A DNA stretch of 64,000 bases from Ferdinandcohnia sp036965045 (GTDB taxonomy: Bacteria; Bacillota; Bacilli; Bacillales; Bacillaceae_L). The position numbers and the translations under genes are program-made. The DNA lies in NCBI RefSeq assembly GCF_036965045.1, contig NZ_JBALOV010000017.1:68626-132625 (forward strand), given 5' to 3'. The notes under the pieces were generated by a model, which was given only the letters and a program-made list of their open reading frames with translations, did no database searches and was not told where the DNA came from. Below are positions 8,453 to 16,509 of the stretch, in pieces (positions within the stretch are counted from its first letter, which is position 1; each line of letters opens with the position of its first letter).

Positions 8453-9511
8453 TTAATAATATGTTAACGAATCGAGTATTTCCTTAAGACTCAATTCGGC
8501 ACATGCCATTGATGTATCTGCAACACCATAATACATTTTGACAATGTCACCTTCTACGAGTGCTCCACATGAGAATACTACGTTTCCGAAGAAACCTTCC
8601 ACTTCGTAGCTTGTTTCTGGTTCAAGGATTGGTTTTTCTGAACGTGCGATTATTTTTGTAGGGTCTTCTAAGTCAAATAAGACGGCACCCATACAGTATC
8701 GGTTATCTTGACTTGCCCCATGATAAAGCTCAAGCCAGCCTTTTTCCGTTTTGAATGGCACAGCTCCAGCGCCGATGCGGCCATCATCCCACATATTCTT
8801 ACGGAGTCCAAATAAAAATTGATGATTACCCCAGTATCGTAAATTATCGGATTCTGCAATCCACACTTGAGGTGCTCCAGTTGCACTTGGTACTGGACGA
8901 TGCAATGCATAGTATTTTCCGTTTATTTTTTCAGGGAAAATCGTGACGTCCTTATTTTCCGGACTGAAGATCATGCCATGGTGAACAGTATGTTCAAAGT
9001 CCTTTGTAGATACGAGTGATTCTCCCACTCCCATTGGTGAGATTGCACTGAAGTATACATAATACATATCTTCTATTTTGGTGACACGTGGATCCTCAAT
9101 ACCAAAGGTTTCGTGAATATTAGATGGATACACAAATGGTTTTTCATCGATTGTAAAATGACGACCATCTGTACTTCTTGCTAGCCGTAAATAAGAAAGA
9201 GATGTTAAATAGACGAACTTATTTGTTTCTTTATCTAAAATCACACGAGGGTCAGAAAAATCATATCTTGCATCGTCTTTATTTAACTCAATTACCTCTA
9301 ACTCGTTCGTTGTTGGATTATATACAGGTGCTTTCACGATGTTCGGATCTTCACTTAAAGGTCTTTCAGCAACCCGCAGAACAAGGAGGATTTCCCCATT
9401 ATATTCAGTGACTCCGGCATTAAAAGCCCCAATGACTTCAAAATTCTTATGATATGGTGTGACATCCATTGGTGTGATTAATGGATTTTCTTCATAACGA
9501 TAAATATTCAT
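8453..9511 (-). CDS. GH130 mannoside phosphorylase
   Basis: A 352-residue five-bladed beta-propeller enzyme of glycoside hydrolase family 130, which cleaves beta-mannosides with phosphate to give mannose-1-phosphate. Recognisable blocks are FNAGV (30-34), RVAERP (46-51), YDFSDPR (83-89), FGIEDPR (136-142) and EVEGFFGNVVF near 307. There is no signal peptide, so it acts in the cytoplasm. It is the last gene of a leftward operon with an ABC importer and two DUF1861 genes. A paralogue, roughly half identical by eye, lies at 19750. Such pairs are known for beta-1,2-mannobiose and beta-1,2-oligomannan phosphorylases; beta-1,4-mannosyl-GlcNAc or mannosyl-glucose specificity cannot be excluded. Confidence 0.9.
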   Translation of the reverse strand: MNIYRYEENPLITPMDVTPYHKNFEVIGAFNAGVTEYNGEILLVLRVAERPLSEDPNIVKAPVYNPTTNELEVIELNKDDARYDFSDPRVILDKETNKFVYLTSLSYLRLARSTDGRHFTIDEKPFVYPSNIHETFGIEDPRVTKIEDMYYVYFSAISPMGVGESLVSTKDFEHTVHHGMIFSPENKDVTIFPEKINGKYYALHRPVPSATGAPQVWIAESDNLRYWGNHQFLFGLRKNMWDDGRIGAGAVPFKTEKGWLELYHGASQDNRYCMGAVLFDLEDPTKIIARSEKPILEPETSYEVEGFFGNVVFSCGALVEGDIVKMYYGVADTSMACAELSLKEILDSLTYY

Positions 9512-9579
9512 TGATATAACTCCTATTTTTCAATTTGAATTGGTAAAACCAAGTCAACTTGTTTTTTTAAATATCTAAA

Positions 9580-10545
9580 CTAGACCATTTTTCTTTCTAC
9601 GATTTCGCCATATCCTTCAAAAGGATTGTCGATGGTGATTCTTCCTTCTTCTGTATCACCAATCCCACTATAGAGATCCACTTTGCCATCAGGTCGAACG
9701 ACGATTCCTGAGGTAAATGCACAGTCTACAAGATTAGGTCGTTTCGCAGGGCCCTCTGGGTAACATGAACGTGTACCGATAATTTTTTCGTCTAACAATT
9801 GATGTGTTTTCGGATCAAAAACAAAAGAGACGTTCATGTATACCTTTAGTTCTTCTCCGTTATCTGCGAGTTGATTGTAGCATTTATGCCCAATCACTCC
9901 GATGTGCCCACTTGATAGTAGGTAACATTGATTGCAGCCGCCCCATTCATCCTTGTCAAATAATCCTTCGATGATAGGAGCATTTTCGATCACTTCAGCA
10001 GTTAATTCACTTAAATCGTTTATCGTTGTATAGCCAACAATCGACTCGCTGCCATATTTTTTGCGAATTTCTTCACTTCTCGGTCTTGAGAAAACGCCGA
10101 TTTGGTTATCCTCTAATTGAACGAGACGAATATCTTTCATATATTCAGGACCTGTTGTGAAATAATATAAATTTTCCAATTCCGTTCCTTTGTAGAAATA
10201 AGCAAAAAACGTATCAACTTCACTTTGCTTATAACGGACATGGGTTCCACCCATCACTAGTTCCTGATGGATGAATGCAATGTATGGATCCTCCAGCTGA
10301 TAGATCATCGAGTCAGGAACTAATGTCCATTCATCCTGTCCGGTATTCTCAAATAAACGAACCCATGATCGAGCCCACTCTGCACGCTTTTCTACTCTTC
10401 CAAAGAGAAATGTCTTATTCTTGTATGAAAAAGGAATGGAAGTGTTGTAGACATCAAATCCATCTACACCAATAAAGGTGAGTTTTGCAGACTCATAGAT
10501 GTTCTTTGTTTTTTCAAACTGCTCTCTTTTTTCAACTAAATTCAT
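9580..10545 (-). CDS. DUF1861 / MTP-1-like (GT108-related) protein, second copy
   Basis: A 321-residue protein of the DUF1861 (MTP-1-like) family, predicted to form a beta-propeller. The family includes the Leishmania mannogen mannosyltransferase/phosphorylases of CAZy family GT108, distant relatives of GH130. Key blocks are LEDP (84-87), GPEYMKDIRLV (132-142), EWGGCN (200-205) and GPAKRPNLVD (265-274). The ATG at 10545 was chosen because AAGGAG lies nine bases before it; an in-frame TTG at 10572 overlaps the upstream stop. It has no signal peptide. It lies between a paralogue and a GH130 phosphorylase, which supports a role in making or breaking mannosyl linkages. Activity in bacteria is inferred, not known to me. 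Confidence 0.82.
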   Translation of the reverse strand: MNLVEKREQFEKTKNIYESAKLTFIGVDGFDVYNTSIPFSYKNKTFLFGRVEKRAEWARSWVRLFENTGQDEWTLVPDSMIYQLEDPYIAFIHQELVMGGTHVRYKQSEVDTFFAYFYKGTELENLYYFTTGPEYMKDIRLVQLEDNQIGVFSRPRSEEIRKKYGSESIVGYTTINDLSELTAEVIENAPIIEGLFDKDEWGGCNQCYLLSSGHIGVIGHKCYNQLADNGEELKVYMNVSFVFDPKTHQLLDEKIIGTRSCYPEGPAKRPNLVDCAFTSGIVVRPDGKVDLYSGIGDTEEGRITIDNPFEGYGEIVERKMV

Positions 10546-10561
10546 GTGTGAGAATCTCCTT

Positions 10562-11506
10562 TTATTGTTCAAATGGTTTAAATGGGTCAGGAATGATTAT
10601 TTTTTGTGCATCAGCATCACTAATGCCTGCATATAATTCCGCATTTCCGTCAGCATTCCGAACCAGTCCTCCGCTAAAGACGACATCAACTAAATCAGGA
10701 CGCTTAGTGGGACCTTCCAAGAAATCTGCTCGCTCTGCAATGATCTGAATGTCACTGTATTCATCATTTTCCGGATTAAAAGAAAATACCATTGAATAAT
10801 AGTGACGGTTGCCTTCATCATCAAAGCGGGCGATATGCCCTAAAACACCGAGATGACCATTTGAAAGGAGGTGGATTTCATTTGCGCCACCCCATTCTTC
10901 ATCTGAAAATTGATTGAACAGAGGGGCATCATTGATGACTTCAACCGATAGCTCTTCTATATTTTTTACTTTTGTAAAGCCAATTTTTCCGCGACCGCCT
11001 TTTTCTCCTTGAGGACGAGTGAAAATTCCGATAGAACCATCTTTTAACTCAACTAGACGTAAATCCTTCATCCCATCTGGACCTTCAAAGAACTTTTCTA
11101 AACTAGCAATATTTTTTCCTCGATAAAAAACCGTTCTCCAGCTTAACGCACCTTGTAAGGCAGGATGTGGGAAAATTTCAACCCCGCCAAAAATCAATTC
11201 ATCCCCAATCTTTGTAAAGAATGGATCCTGCAATTGAAAAACCCGACTATTTTCTCTTTGGATCCATTGACCGTTACGGTTGATGAAAAACATCACTTCA
11301 GAATGTTCGCTATCTCTGCTTTCGACACGACCGGCAATCACCAATTCTCCATCATCTTCAAATGTGGCGGTTATGTTATATACATCCTTTTCAGGAACGC
11401 CGGTAAAGGGGATGCGCAATTTTTCATAAGGCTGTTGTCTGTTTTTACGGTATTCATCTAGTAACTGGATACTAGAAATTGCTTTGTTTTCACTTGGTAT
11501 GAACAC
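10562..11506 (-). CDS. DUF1861 / MTP-1-like (GT108-related) protein, first copy
   Basis: A 314-residue paralogue of the next gene, in the same DUF1861 family. It has GPDGMKDLRLV (142-152), EWGGANE (204-210) and GPTKRPDLVD (265-274) at matching places. The EDP motif is LQDP here (92-95), an acidic-to-amide change at a position that is LEDP in the paralogue and EDP in GH130. If that acidic residue is catalytic or substrate-binding, the two copies have different jobs. The start is GTG at 11506, with GGAGG eight bases upstream lying inside the end of the GH13 gene. It is probably cytoplasmic and co-transcribed with the importer and GH130. Confidence 0.82.
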   Translation of the reverse strand: MFIPSENKAISSIQLLDEYRKNRQQPYEKLRIPFTGVPEKDVYNITATFEDDGELVIAGRVESRDSEHSEVMFFINRNGQWIQRENSRVFQLQDPFFTKIGDELIFGGVEIFPHPALQGALSWRTVFYRGKNIASLEKFFEGPDGMKDLRLVELKDGSIGIFTRPQGEKGGRGKIGFTKVKNIEELSVEVINDAPLFNQFSDEEWGGANEIHLLSNGHLGVLGHIARFDDEGNRHYYSMVFSFNPENDEYSDIQIIAERADFLEGPTKRPDLVDVVFSGGLVRNADGNAELYAGISDADAQKIIIPDPFKPFEQ

Positions 11507-11512
11507 TAGGTT

Positions 11513-13123
11513 CTACCTCCTTTTTTCAACAATGATGGCTTCATATGGCAGGATCTCTAATGACTGTTCGTTAATAATAGAGTTTCTTCTCGAAGACAAT
11601 AAGAGATTACAATTAGTATCTAAAGAAACCTCTGCAGGTTCTTCGCTAAAATTCAAAAAGACCATGACGGTTGAATCTTTATAATTTCTTTCGTACATTA
11701 ATAGATTGTTTTTCTCTTGCAGCTGTATATAGTTACCAACTGATAAACCTGGGATTTGCTTCCGCAACGTGATTAATTTCTTATAGTAAGAAAGCATCGA
11801 ATCAGGATTGCCAAGCTGATTCTCAACCGTCACATCGTTATCTGGTAGTGCAATCCACGGTTCCACTTCGGAAAAACCGAAATATTTTGTAGATGCCCAT
11901 TGCATGGGTGATCTTGAGCTATCTCTACCATTGCGATTGGCCTCAGCTAATGCTTCACTTTCATTTTTACCTGCTTCAATCGCCAACTGATGGGCAATCA
12001 CACCTTGAACATCTTTCATCTTGGAAATATCATCAATGACAAGGTCACGCATCCCAATTTCATCGCCAAAATAGATAAATGGAACCCCTTTAGCTGTTAG
12101 CATGAGAGTAGCCATGAGTTTCGCTACTTCTTCTTCATAGCCATCAATAGAAAACCTGGAGATGAAGCGTGACATATCATGACTGCCAAAGAACAAAGTC
12201 GGAATCTGGTCATCATGATATTCGTTATCCATATCTGCTAGCTGTTTATAGATGTTTTTAACATCGAGTGTCGGAATACTGCCTAAATTGAATTGAAACA
12301 CGACATCTAGTTTTTCGTTGCCACAGTATTCTTTTAAAACGGTTAAATCCTCTGAGCCAACTTCACCCACTAAAAATTTATCGCGGTAGGCATGTACAAA
12401 AGCTGAAACTTCTTTGATGACTTCAAGAATTCCTTCTTGGTCTTTATCGTATAAATGAATCTGTTGTTTTGTTTCTGGATCAATCGGATTATCAGGAAAG
12501 CTTGGGCTTAATGTTAAATGGTTGATGACATCGAGTCGGAATCCATCCACCCCTTTATCAAGCCAAAACTTCATCACACCAAACATCGCTTGTTTCACTT
12601 CTGGATTTGCCCAATTTAAATCCACTTGTTCTTCAGCAAAGCCATGATAGTAATATTGACCGGTCTTTTCATCGAATTTCCATGCAGAACCACCCATAAA
12701 GGACTCCCAGTTATTCGGTTCCTTGCCGTCTATTGGATCTTTCCAAATATACCAATCCCGTTTCGGATGGTCCTTTGATGACCTTGATTCTTGAAACCAT
12801 GGGTGCTCAGTTGAAGTATGATTTAAGACAATATCGACGATTACTTTCATATCTCTTCGATGAGCCTCTTTGAGAAAATGCTCGAAGTCAGCCATTGTTC
12901 CATAATCCGGGTCAATGGAATAATAGTCAGCAATGTCATAGCCGTTATCGACCTTAGGTGACTGATAAAACGGAGTTAACCAGAGTCCGTCAATCCCTAA
13001 ATCAGCTAAGTAATCTAATTTGGAAGTAATCCCAATAAAATCACCAATACCATCGCCATTTCCATCACAAAAGCTTGGCATATAAATTTCATAAAAGACT
13101 GCTTTATTCCACCATTTTTCCAC
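11513..13123 (-). CDS. GH13 alpha-glucosidase-like enzyme
   Basis: A 536-residue member of the alpha-amylase family (oligo-1,6-glucosidase/trehalulose-type group). The catalytic triad is visible: nucleophile D198 in GFRLDVINH, acid/base E254 in VGEVGSE, and stabiliser D316 in FFGSHDMSR. The subgroup fingerprint normally QPDLN reads QVDLN (166-170), and the usual NHD is SHD, so the specificity may be unusual. It has no signal peptide. The start is GTG at 13123 with GGAGG upstream. It lies within a beta-mannoside operon, immediately after the permeases, which suggests the imported oligosaccharide also carries an alpha-glucosyl residue, or that alpha-glucosides enter by the same importer. Confidence 0.9.
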   Translation of the reverse strand: MEKWWNKAVFYEIYMPSFCDGNGDGIGDFIGITSKLDYLADLGIDGLWLTPFYQSPKVDNGYDIADYYSIDPDYGTMADFEHFLKEAHRRDMKVIVDIVLNHTSTEHPWFQESRSSKDHPKRDWYIWKDPIDGKEPNNWESFMGGSAWKFDEKTGQYYYHGFAEEQVDLNWANPEVKQAMFGVMKFWLDKGVDGFRLDVINHLTLSPSFPDNPIDPETKQQIHLYDKDQEGILEVIKEVSAFVHAYRDKFLVGEVGSEDLTVLKEYCGNEKLDVVFQFNLGSIPTLDVKNIYKQLADMDNEYHDDQIPTLFFGSHDMSRFISRFSIDGYEEEVAKLMATLMLTAKGVPFIYFGDEIGMRDLVIDDISKMKDVQGVIAHQLAIEAGKNESEALAEANRNGRDSSRSPMQWASTKYFGFSEVEPWIALPDNDVTVENQLGNPDSMLSYYKKLITLRKQIPGLSVGNYIQLQEKNNLLMYERNYKDSTVMVFLNFSEEPAEVSLDTNCNLLLSSRRNSIINEQSLEILPYEAIIVEKRR

Positions 13124-13137
13124 AATAAACCTCCATA

Positions 13138-13965
13138 TTATTTAAGTGTAAACTGCATACCTTCCTGGAACTTCTTCGAAAAGAACAAGAATAAGATAAT
13201 AACTGGGAGTGTTAATAGAACGGATGCTGCATACATTGGTCCAGGGTAACTAGCATACGGGCCAAACATTTGAGAAATGAGCACGTTTAATGTCAACATT
13301 TCATCACTACGAACCGCAATCATATCCCATAACAATTCTGTCCACCGTTCTGTGAATAGAAATAGGAAAATAACAGTTGTTATCGATTTCGACATCGGTA
13401 AAATAATTTTAAATAAAATCTGCAAGTTACTTGCACCGTCTAATTTAGCCGCTTCAATAAAGGTATCTGGTATGGCTCTAAAGAAATTGGTATACATGAA
13501 TATGGCCCATAAACTAACGGCCTTTGGAATAATTAAACCAAGATACGTATCATATAAACCTACTCGTTCAATCAGTAAGAAAGTAGGGATCAATAAAATT
13601 AAGGCAGGGAAGAACATGTGAAACAGAACAAAGTTGTTTACGAACTCTCTGCCTTTAAACACTAACTTTGATAGGGCAAAGGAAACCAATACGCCTATTA
13701 GCATCATTAAGAAAGTTGATACAAAAGAAACAATCACACTATTGAAGAAAGCATTTAGCCATGGGCGGGCAATTCCTACATCACCGCCAGTAAATAACCA
13801 TTCATAGGAACGTAATGTAAACTCAGTTGGAATTATTTTTTTATCAACTTGAGTCCAATCCGCAAATGAATTTAAAACCAGATGGATAAATGGATAAACC
13901 ATAATCAGTAACAATATGGTGGCAATGATGTAACGACTTATATAATTTTTTTTAGCTCCAACCAT
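13138..13965 (-). CDS. Sugar ABC transporter permease, MalG type
   Basis: A 275-residue membrane subunit with six predicted segments and an EAA loop (EAAKLDGASN followed by a conserved proline). The in-frame ORF extends further upstream, but the ATG at 13965 fits the family N-terminus (MVGAKKNY) and lies inside the last codons of the preceding MalF-type permease, overlapping it by 14 bases, which indicates translational coupling. It belongs to the importer of the leftward beta-mannoside operon. No ATPase is encoded nearby. Confidence 0.92.
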   Translation of the reverse strand: MVGAKKNYISRYIIATILLLIMVYPFIHLVLNSFADWTQVDKKIIPTEFTLRSYEWLFTGGDVGIARPWLNAFFNSVIVSFVSTFLMMLIGVLVSFALSKLVFKGREFVNNFVLFHMFFPALILLIPTFLLIERVGLYDTYLGLIIPKAVSLWAIFMYTNFFRAIPDTFIEAAKLDGASNLQILFKIILPMSKSITTVIFLFLFTERWTELLWDMIAVRSDEMLTLNVLISQMFGPYASYPGPMYAASVLLTLPVIILFLFFSKKFQEGMQFTLK

Positions 13966-14830
13966 TTCGTCGACCCCACAATTCCAGAAGTTTTCTAATG
14001 ATATAAATAGAGACAAATGTAACAACAGCTGCGATTAAGGCGATCGCCGAAGCATAACCAGCCTGTAGGTTCGTAAAGGCTCTTGTGAAGATTTCCATTT
14101 GCCATGTATTAGTTGCATAATTAGGGCCTCCACCCGTTAACTGAAACACTTCCGTAAAGATCCCGAAGCTTACCCCAATCGCCAAAATTAACACGGTAAA
14201 TAATGCTGGGTACAGCTGTGGGATGGTAATTTTCCAAAGGGTTTGCCATCTTGATGCACCATCAATGGCCGCAGCTTCATAAATTTCTTTATTAATCCCT
14301 GCTAAACCAGAAAATAAAATCAACGCATAATAACCGGTGAATTTCCAGGCAAGCATGAAAGACACAACAATTAATGCGGCGATCGGTGTTCCAAGCCAGT
14401 CAATATTAATACCTAATTTTTCTCGTAAAAACGTATTTAGTGGGCCATTATATGAAAGAATTCCATTGACAATTAATGAAGATACAACGCCAGAAGATAA
14501 ATAGGGAAGAAAGAAGCCTATTAAAAATAACCCTTTAAATTTTGGTAGCCCGTTGACAACAATGGCAACCGTCAATGACAATGCCACAACAATTGGTACG
14601 TAAATAATCAGGAATTTATAGGTATTAAAAAACGCAGCGTGTACACCAGGACTTTTTACCGCTTCAATAAAGTTTGAAAAACCAACAAAGTTAAATTCTG
14701 GTGAAATTAAATTCCAATCTGTAAAGGCTAAGAATAATGACCAGATTAGCGGTATAAAGAAAAAAATGATTCCGAAAAGAACGTATGGGCTAGTGAATAG
14801 CCAGCCCATACCGTTTGATGTTTTTTGCAT
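13952..14830 (-). CDS. Sugar ABC transporter permease, MalF type
   Basis: A 292-residue membrane subunit of a CUT1 importer with six predicted segments and an EAA loop (EAAAIDGASR followed by TIPQLYP). Its ATG overlaps the stop codon of the binding-protein gene by one base (TAATG), a classic coupled arrangement, with a GGGGGA site before it. It should form a heterodimer with the following MalG-type subunit and use a shared MsmX-like ATPase. Confidence 0.92.
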   Translation of the reverse strand: MQKTSNGMGWLFTSPYVLFGIIFFFIPLIWSLFLAFTDWNLISPEFNFVGFSNFIEAVKSPGVHAAFFNTYKFLIIYVPIVVALSLTVAIVVNGLPKFKGLFLIGFFLPYLSSGVVSSLIVNGILSYNGPLNTFLREKLGINIDWLGTPIAALIVVSFMLAWKFTGYYALILFSGLAGINKEIYEAAAIDGASRWQTLWKITIPQLYPALFTVLILAIGVSFGIFTEVFQLTGGGPNYATNTWQMEIFTRAFTNLQAGYASAIALIAAVVTFVSIYIIRKLLELWGRRNGWS

Positions 14831-16158
14831 TACTTAAGTTCCCCCTCAATAGCATTCACCATATCATCCCATGCTTGTTCGGGATCGATTTCGCCTTTCA
14901 CGATTTTATTGAATGCGTATTGTCCGATATATGTTTGAATCTCGTTGTATTTAGAGTTTTCCATTGGTGGAACCCCTAATGCTACAGCATCTGCATATGC
15001 TTTCATAACAGGTTTTTCTTCAAAGTAAGAAGCAAATGCATCATTTGTTCCTAAATCATCTCTTGCTGGAGGAAGATCTGTACCTTGAAGCCATTTTAAA
15101 TCAGCTTCTGGATTCGAGTACACCCAAGTTAAAAACTCCATTGCCGCTTTTTGTTCTTCTTCTGTTGCGGAAGCATAAACCACGACACCCTTCGCATCAG
15201 CAAATGTTTTTGCATTTTCTGGGTCCATGTTATCTGGAACAGGTGGTAGACTTAAAGTATATGTTTCGCCGTATACCAATTCAGGATATTTTTCCTTCCA
15301 ACTGGATCCAGGAGTCCAAGGACCAACATCTGTAAAGATTCCTGTGCCTTCTTCAAAAGGATCTGTTACTTGTGCTGATAATACAGCATCTTCATTCACT
15401 AGATTTTGAACAAATTCAAGTACTTCGATTCCAGCCTCTTTATCTCCTACAAATTCATTGCCTTGCACAAATGCATTTCCATCAGATGCCGCATTGTAGA
15501 GCATAAAGAAGTCGAACCATCTTTTCCATGCTGTTGGGTCTGCTAAATCTGGTTTTGCCCAAACATATTTATCCGGATATTTTTCTTTTAATTTTTGAGC
15601 TACATCTAGAACTTCGCTATATGTTTTTGGTGCTTCTTCATATCCAAGTTCATTTAAAATGTCTAATCTCCAGCCAAATAGCATGGAATTCGAGTAAATA
15701 GGGAAAATGTATTGGCTGCCATCGCCTGATTTCCAGCTTTCAATTGTATCTGTCATTTGACGTGTACTTACTAACTCATCAAAACCTTCAATTTCATTTA
15801 AAGGTACAATTGCTTTACTTTCAGCCAATAGTGCTCCAAAACCGCGGTTAATATTCTCTGACATTGTTGGTGCTTGTTTAGCCGCAATTGCCGATTGGAT
15901 ACTTGCCTCTGAAGTAGGGCTTTCTTTAATGGCTGATACATTTACCTTAATATCGGAATTTTCCTTTTCAAATTCCTTTGCCATATCAGACCAGAAAGCT
16001 TGTTGTGTTGGATTTGGTGCAGCCCAAAATTCAATTGTCGTGACGCCATCTTCTGTTTTTTTAGCAGAAGAATCATCATTGCCTGTAGAACAACCAAATA
16101 GAGCGGTTGCAGATAATCCAAGCGTGACCAATAATGTAGCCGTTTTTTTGAATCTCAT
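14830..16158 (-). CDS. Extracellular sugar-binding lipoprotein of ABC importer
   Basis: A 442-residue family 1 solute-binding protein with a lipoprotein signal peptide ending at Cys23 (ALFGC followed by Ser-Thr-Gly). It is the first gene of the leftward operon, preceded by a strong promoter with TTGACA and TATAAT boxes, an inverted repeat at the expected start point, and a cre-like site in the leader. The start has GGGAGG upstream. Ligand selection by this protein probably decides which oligosaccharide the GH13, DUF1861 and GH130 enzymes receive. Confidence 0.93.
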   Translation of the reverse strand: MRFKKTATLLVTLGLSATALFGCSTGNDDSSAKKTEDGVTTIEFWAAPNPTQQAFWSDMAKEFEKENSDIKVNVSAIKESPTSEASIQSAIAAKQAPTMSENINRGFGALLAESKAIVPLNEIEGFDELVSTRQMTDTIESWKSGDGSQYIFPIYSNSMLFGWRLDILNELGYEEAPKTYSEVLDVAQKLKEKYPDKYVWAKPDLADPTAWKRWFDFFMLYNAASDGNAFVQGNEFVGDKEAGIEVLEFVQNLVNEDAVLSAQVTDPFEEGTGIFTDVGPWTPGSSWKEKYPELVYGETYTLSLPPVPDNMDPENAKTFADAKGVVVYASATEEEQKAAMEFLTWVYSNPEADLKWLQGTDLPPARDDLGTNDAFASYFEEKPVMKAYADAVALGVPPMENSKYNEIQTYIGQYAFNKIVKGEIDPEQAWDDMVNAIEGELK

Positions 16159-16198
16159 TTTTGTTTTCCTCCCTGTTTTACAATCATTCCCACGATAT

Positions 16199-16212
16199 AA
16201 AAAACGCTTTCA
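16199..16212 (-). promoter_or_regulatory. cre-like CcpA site in leader of leftward operon
   Basis: Read on the minus strand the site is TGAAAGCGTTTTTT, matching 12 of 14 positions of the TGWAANCGNTNWCA consensus. It lies between the promoter and the binding-protein gene, where CcpA would block elongation when preferred sugars are present. Confidence 0.5.
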
Positions 16213-16255
16213 TAACACGTTAAATAATAAGTGAGAATAAGTTGTTAGTTGTATT

Positions 16256-16268
16256 GTTACCTAGTAAC
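16256..16268. promoter_or_regulatory. Small inverted repeat, possible operator half-site pair
   Basis: GTTAC and GTAAC arms flank a three-base centre. The arms resemble the core of the perfect palindrome at 16467-16480, so this may be an auxiliary LacI-type site downstream of the leftward promoter. Confidence 0.35.
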
Positions 16269-16305
16269 TTACCAATATACATAATTAGAAGTCTGTAATT
16301 ATGGT

Positions 16306-16323
16306 TTGTAATGATAATTACAA
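16306..16323. promoter_or_regulatory. Inverted repeat TTGTAAT-N4-ATTACAA
   Basis: A perfect inverted repeat with seven-base arms and a four-base spacer in the divergent intergenic region. It shares TTGTAA/TTACAA arms with the sites at 16330-16356 and 16467-16480 and probably belongs to the same repressor system. Confidence 0.5.
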
Positions 16324-16329
16324 GTGTAT

Positions 16330-16356
16330 TTGTAATGTTATTAGTGGTAGTTACAA
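16330..16356. promoter_or_regulatory. TTGTAA...TTACAA repeat at the expected transcription start
   Basis: TTGTAA and TTACAA arms separated by 15 bases. It lies immediately downstream of the minus-strand -10 box, covering the predicted transcription start of the importer operon, a good position for a repressor. Confidence 0.45.
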
Positions 16357-16360
16357 CTTG

Positions 16361-16390
16361 ATTATAATGTTGATATAATGTTGTTGTCAA
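16361..16390 (-). promoter_or_regulatory. Sigma-A-type promoter of leftward beta-mannoside operon
   Basis: On the minus strand a perfect TTGACA (-35, at 16390-16385) is followed after 18 bases by a perfect TATAAT (-10, at 16366-16361). It points toward the binding-protein gene at 16158. Confidence 0.75.
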
Positions 16391-16466
16391 GAAAGAAACA
16401 TTATTTCACTTGATCGTCAAATTTCCAATGACTACTTCCACTTTGAACTTTAAAATGATATTATTG

Positions 16467-16480
16467 TTGTAACGTTACAA
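16467..16480. promoter_or_regulatory. Perfect LacI-type operator TTGTAACGTTACAA
   Basis: A 14-base perfect palindrome with the central CG typical of LacI-family operators, 30 bases before the ATG of the LacI gene at 16510. It probably mediates autoregulation. Confidence 0.7.
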
Positions 16481-16509
16481 ATTACTTCGTAATTATATTA
16501 GGAGGAAAT

